Below, piece after piece: positions 60,485 to 61,148 of a stretch of 61,148 bases of DNA (positions within the stretch are counted from its first letter, which is position 1; each line of letters opens with the position of its first letter). The notes beneath the pieces were generated by a model that was not told the origin of the DNA, ran no database searches, and saw only the letters and a program-made list of their open reading frames with translations. The DNA comes from Lentisphaera araneosa HTCC2155 (lineage in GTDB: Bacteria; Verrucomicrobiota; Lentisphaeria; Lentisphaerales; Lentisphaeraceae): positions 1-61,148 of the forward strand of contig NZ_ABCK01000029.1 of NCBI RefSeq assembly GCF_000170755.1. The letters are read 5' to 3'. Position numbers and translations under genes: made by a program.

Positions 60485-61148
60485 TTAAGGTGTTGTTGTA
60501 GTACTTGTACTAGTTCCAGTTGCGCTATTGTCGTCATTTGTGGGCGGGTCGTCAGTTGAATCCGTAGGTGTTGTGGGTGTTGTGGGTGCTGGAGGTGTAG
60601 GGGCTGGAGTCGCATTATTACCTGCGGTTTGAACTGCTGCTTTTTCGCTTGCAGGAGCAGCATCAACAGCAGCTGTAACAATTGCTGTTTTTTCGCTTGC
60701 GGGAGCGGCCTCGACGGCAGCGGTAGTAATGGCAGCTGCTTGGGTAGGAGCAGCCTTTACGGCAGCTGCAGTTACATCTCCAGCAGCAGCAGGAGGAGCG
60801 GCAGTTACGGCAGCAGCAGTTACATCTGCAGCAGCAGCAGGAGGAGCGGCAGTTACGGCAGCAGCAGTTACATCTGCAGCAGCAGCAGGAGGAGCGGCAG
60901 TTACGGCAGCGGTAGTAATGGCAGCGGCTTGAGTTGGGGCGGCAGTGACGGCAACTGTAGTGATAGCGGCAGCTTGCGCGGGCGCCGCAGTTACCGCAGC
61001 AGTAGTGAGCGCTGCGGCAAGAGTTGGGTTCGCTTTAATTGCCGCATCAACAGCATCAGTTATTGCCTTTACTTCGGCAGCTGTTAAGTCTGCTCCCGGT
61101 GTTCCTATAGAGGCAATTGTTGCTTTCAGAGCAGTGACTTCAGGTGCT
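60485..61148 (-). CDS. alanine-rich repeat protein, partial (continues past window)
   Basis: The reverse-strand frame ending at TAA 60485-60487 is open to the window edge, at least 220 codons, so the 5' end is missing. The visible part reads TAAEVKAITDAVDAAIKANP, then about seven units of the type TAAAVTAAPPAAAADV, then a Pro/Thr tail (PAPTPPAPTTPTTPTDSTD). The opposite-strand Ser/Cys ORF is an artefact. Such Ala/Pro repeats suggest an extended, surface or cell-wall-spanning linker. It immediately precedes the outer-membrane barrel gene on the same strand (11-nt gap) and could be a secreted component of that cluster. Confidence 0.75.
   Translation of the reverse strand, partial: APEVTALKATIASIGTPGADLTAAEVKAITDAVDAAIKANPTLAAALTTAAVTAAPAQAAAITTVAVTAAPTQAAAITTAAVTAAPPAAAADVTAAAVTAAPPAAAADVTAAAVTAAPPAAAGDVTAAAVKAAPTQAAAITTAAVEAAPASEKTAIVTAAVDAAPASEKAAVQTAGNNATPAPTPPAPTTPTTPTDSTDDPPTNDDNSATGTSTSTTTTP
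60783..60930 (-). repeat. 48-nt tandem repeats in the Ala-rich gene
   Basis: The motif GGAGGAGCGG starts at 60792, 60840 and 60888, an exact 48-nt (16-residue) period, with units nearly identical at DNA level. More diverged units flank them on both sides. Recent expansion by slippage or recombination is likely. Confidence 0.85.

Noticed and set aside
60629-61087. Forward Ser/Cys/Gly-rich ORF resembling a spore-coat or metallothionein-like protein
   Set aside because: Antisense of the Ala-rich reverse-strand gene, which continues to the window edge and fits the operon orientation.

Overview
The window looks like a chromosome segment of a marine Lentisphaerae/PVC-type bacterium. This is inferred from gene content, not from a marker gene. 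The evidence is several formylglycine sulfatases, a PVC-type dehydrogenase/cytochrome, a sialate O-acetylesterase-like enzyme, a DUF1559-like pseudopilin, and an ECF sigma factor paired with a FecR/LamG anti-sigma-like protein.

Layout. (1) 1-6326: a tight forward operon for polysaccharide breakdown (dehydrogenase-cytochrome c, glycoside-hydrolase-like protein, SGNH acetylesterase, sulfatase). The first gene appears frameshifted at the window edge. (2) 6327-9327: an AbiE-type toxin-antitoxin pair between two copies of the sulfatase 3' end, then palindrome-rich dispersed repeats. (3) 9328-14649: a second sulfatase followed by two identical group II introns in exact head-to-tail tandem. (4) 14650-18619: a large secreted protein and 1.3 kb of repeats. 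(5) 18620-25042: a reverse-strand cluster (sigma factor, FecR/LamG, pseudopilin, two hydrolases) in which the FecR/LamG gene is split by a 1.87-kb element with two DUF1670-like ORFs. (6) 25287-26750: a monooxygenase with an N-terminal zinc-finger-like module.

(7) 26786-50867 is accessory DNA inserted at the 3' end of a tRNA-Val(GAC) gene, intact at 50794-50867. Copies of the tRNA 3' half at about 26.79, 26.87, 26.95 and 43.83 kb divide it into two tandem integrative elements, each with its own tyrosine integrase. Element A (about 26.95-43.83 kb) carries a nine-gene reverse-strand operon with almost no intergenic space. In transcription order it is: single-TRD HsdS-like, small membrane protein, HsdM, HsdS, PIN-domain protein with an HsdS-like tail, CD-NTase, SLATT membrane protein, HsdR, YgjP-like metallopeptidase. 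A CBASS-like abortive-infection module is thus nested in a type I restriction operon, with the PIN protein at the junction. Element B (about 43.83-50.79 kb) is small and satellite-like: integrase, KilA-N protein, winged-helix Rep-like protein and a candidate iteron origin.

(8) 50933-61148 is chromosomal core: a large membrane protein with a PGDK/PGDQ tract, the EngB GTPase, and an exopolysaccharide export cluster (Wzy-like, BY-kinase, Wza-like, outer-membrane barrel, Ala-rich repeat protein running off the end).

All calls come from reading the sequence and the conceptual translations. No database search was run.
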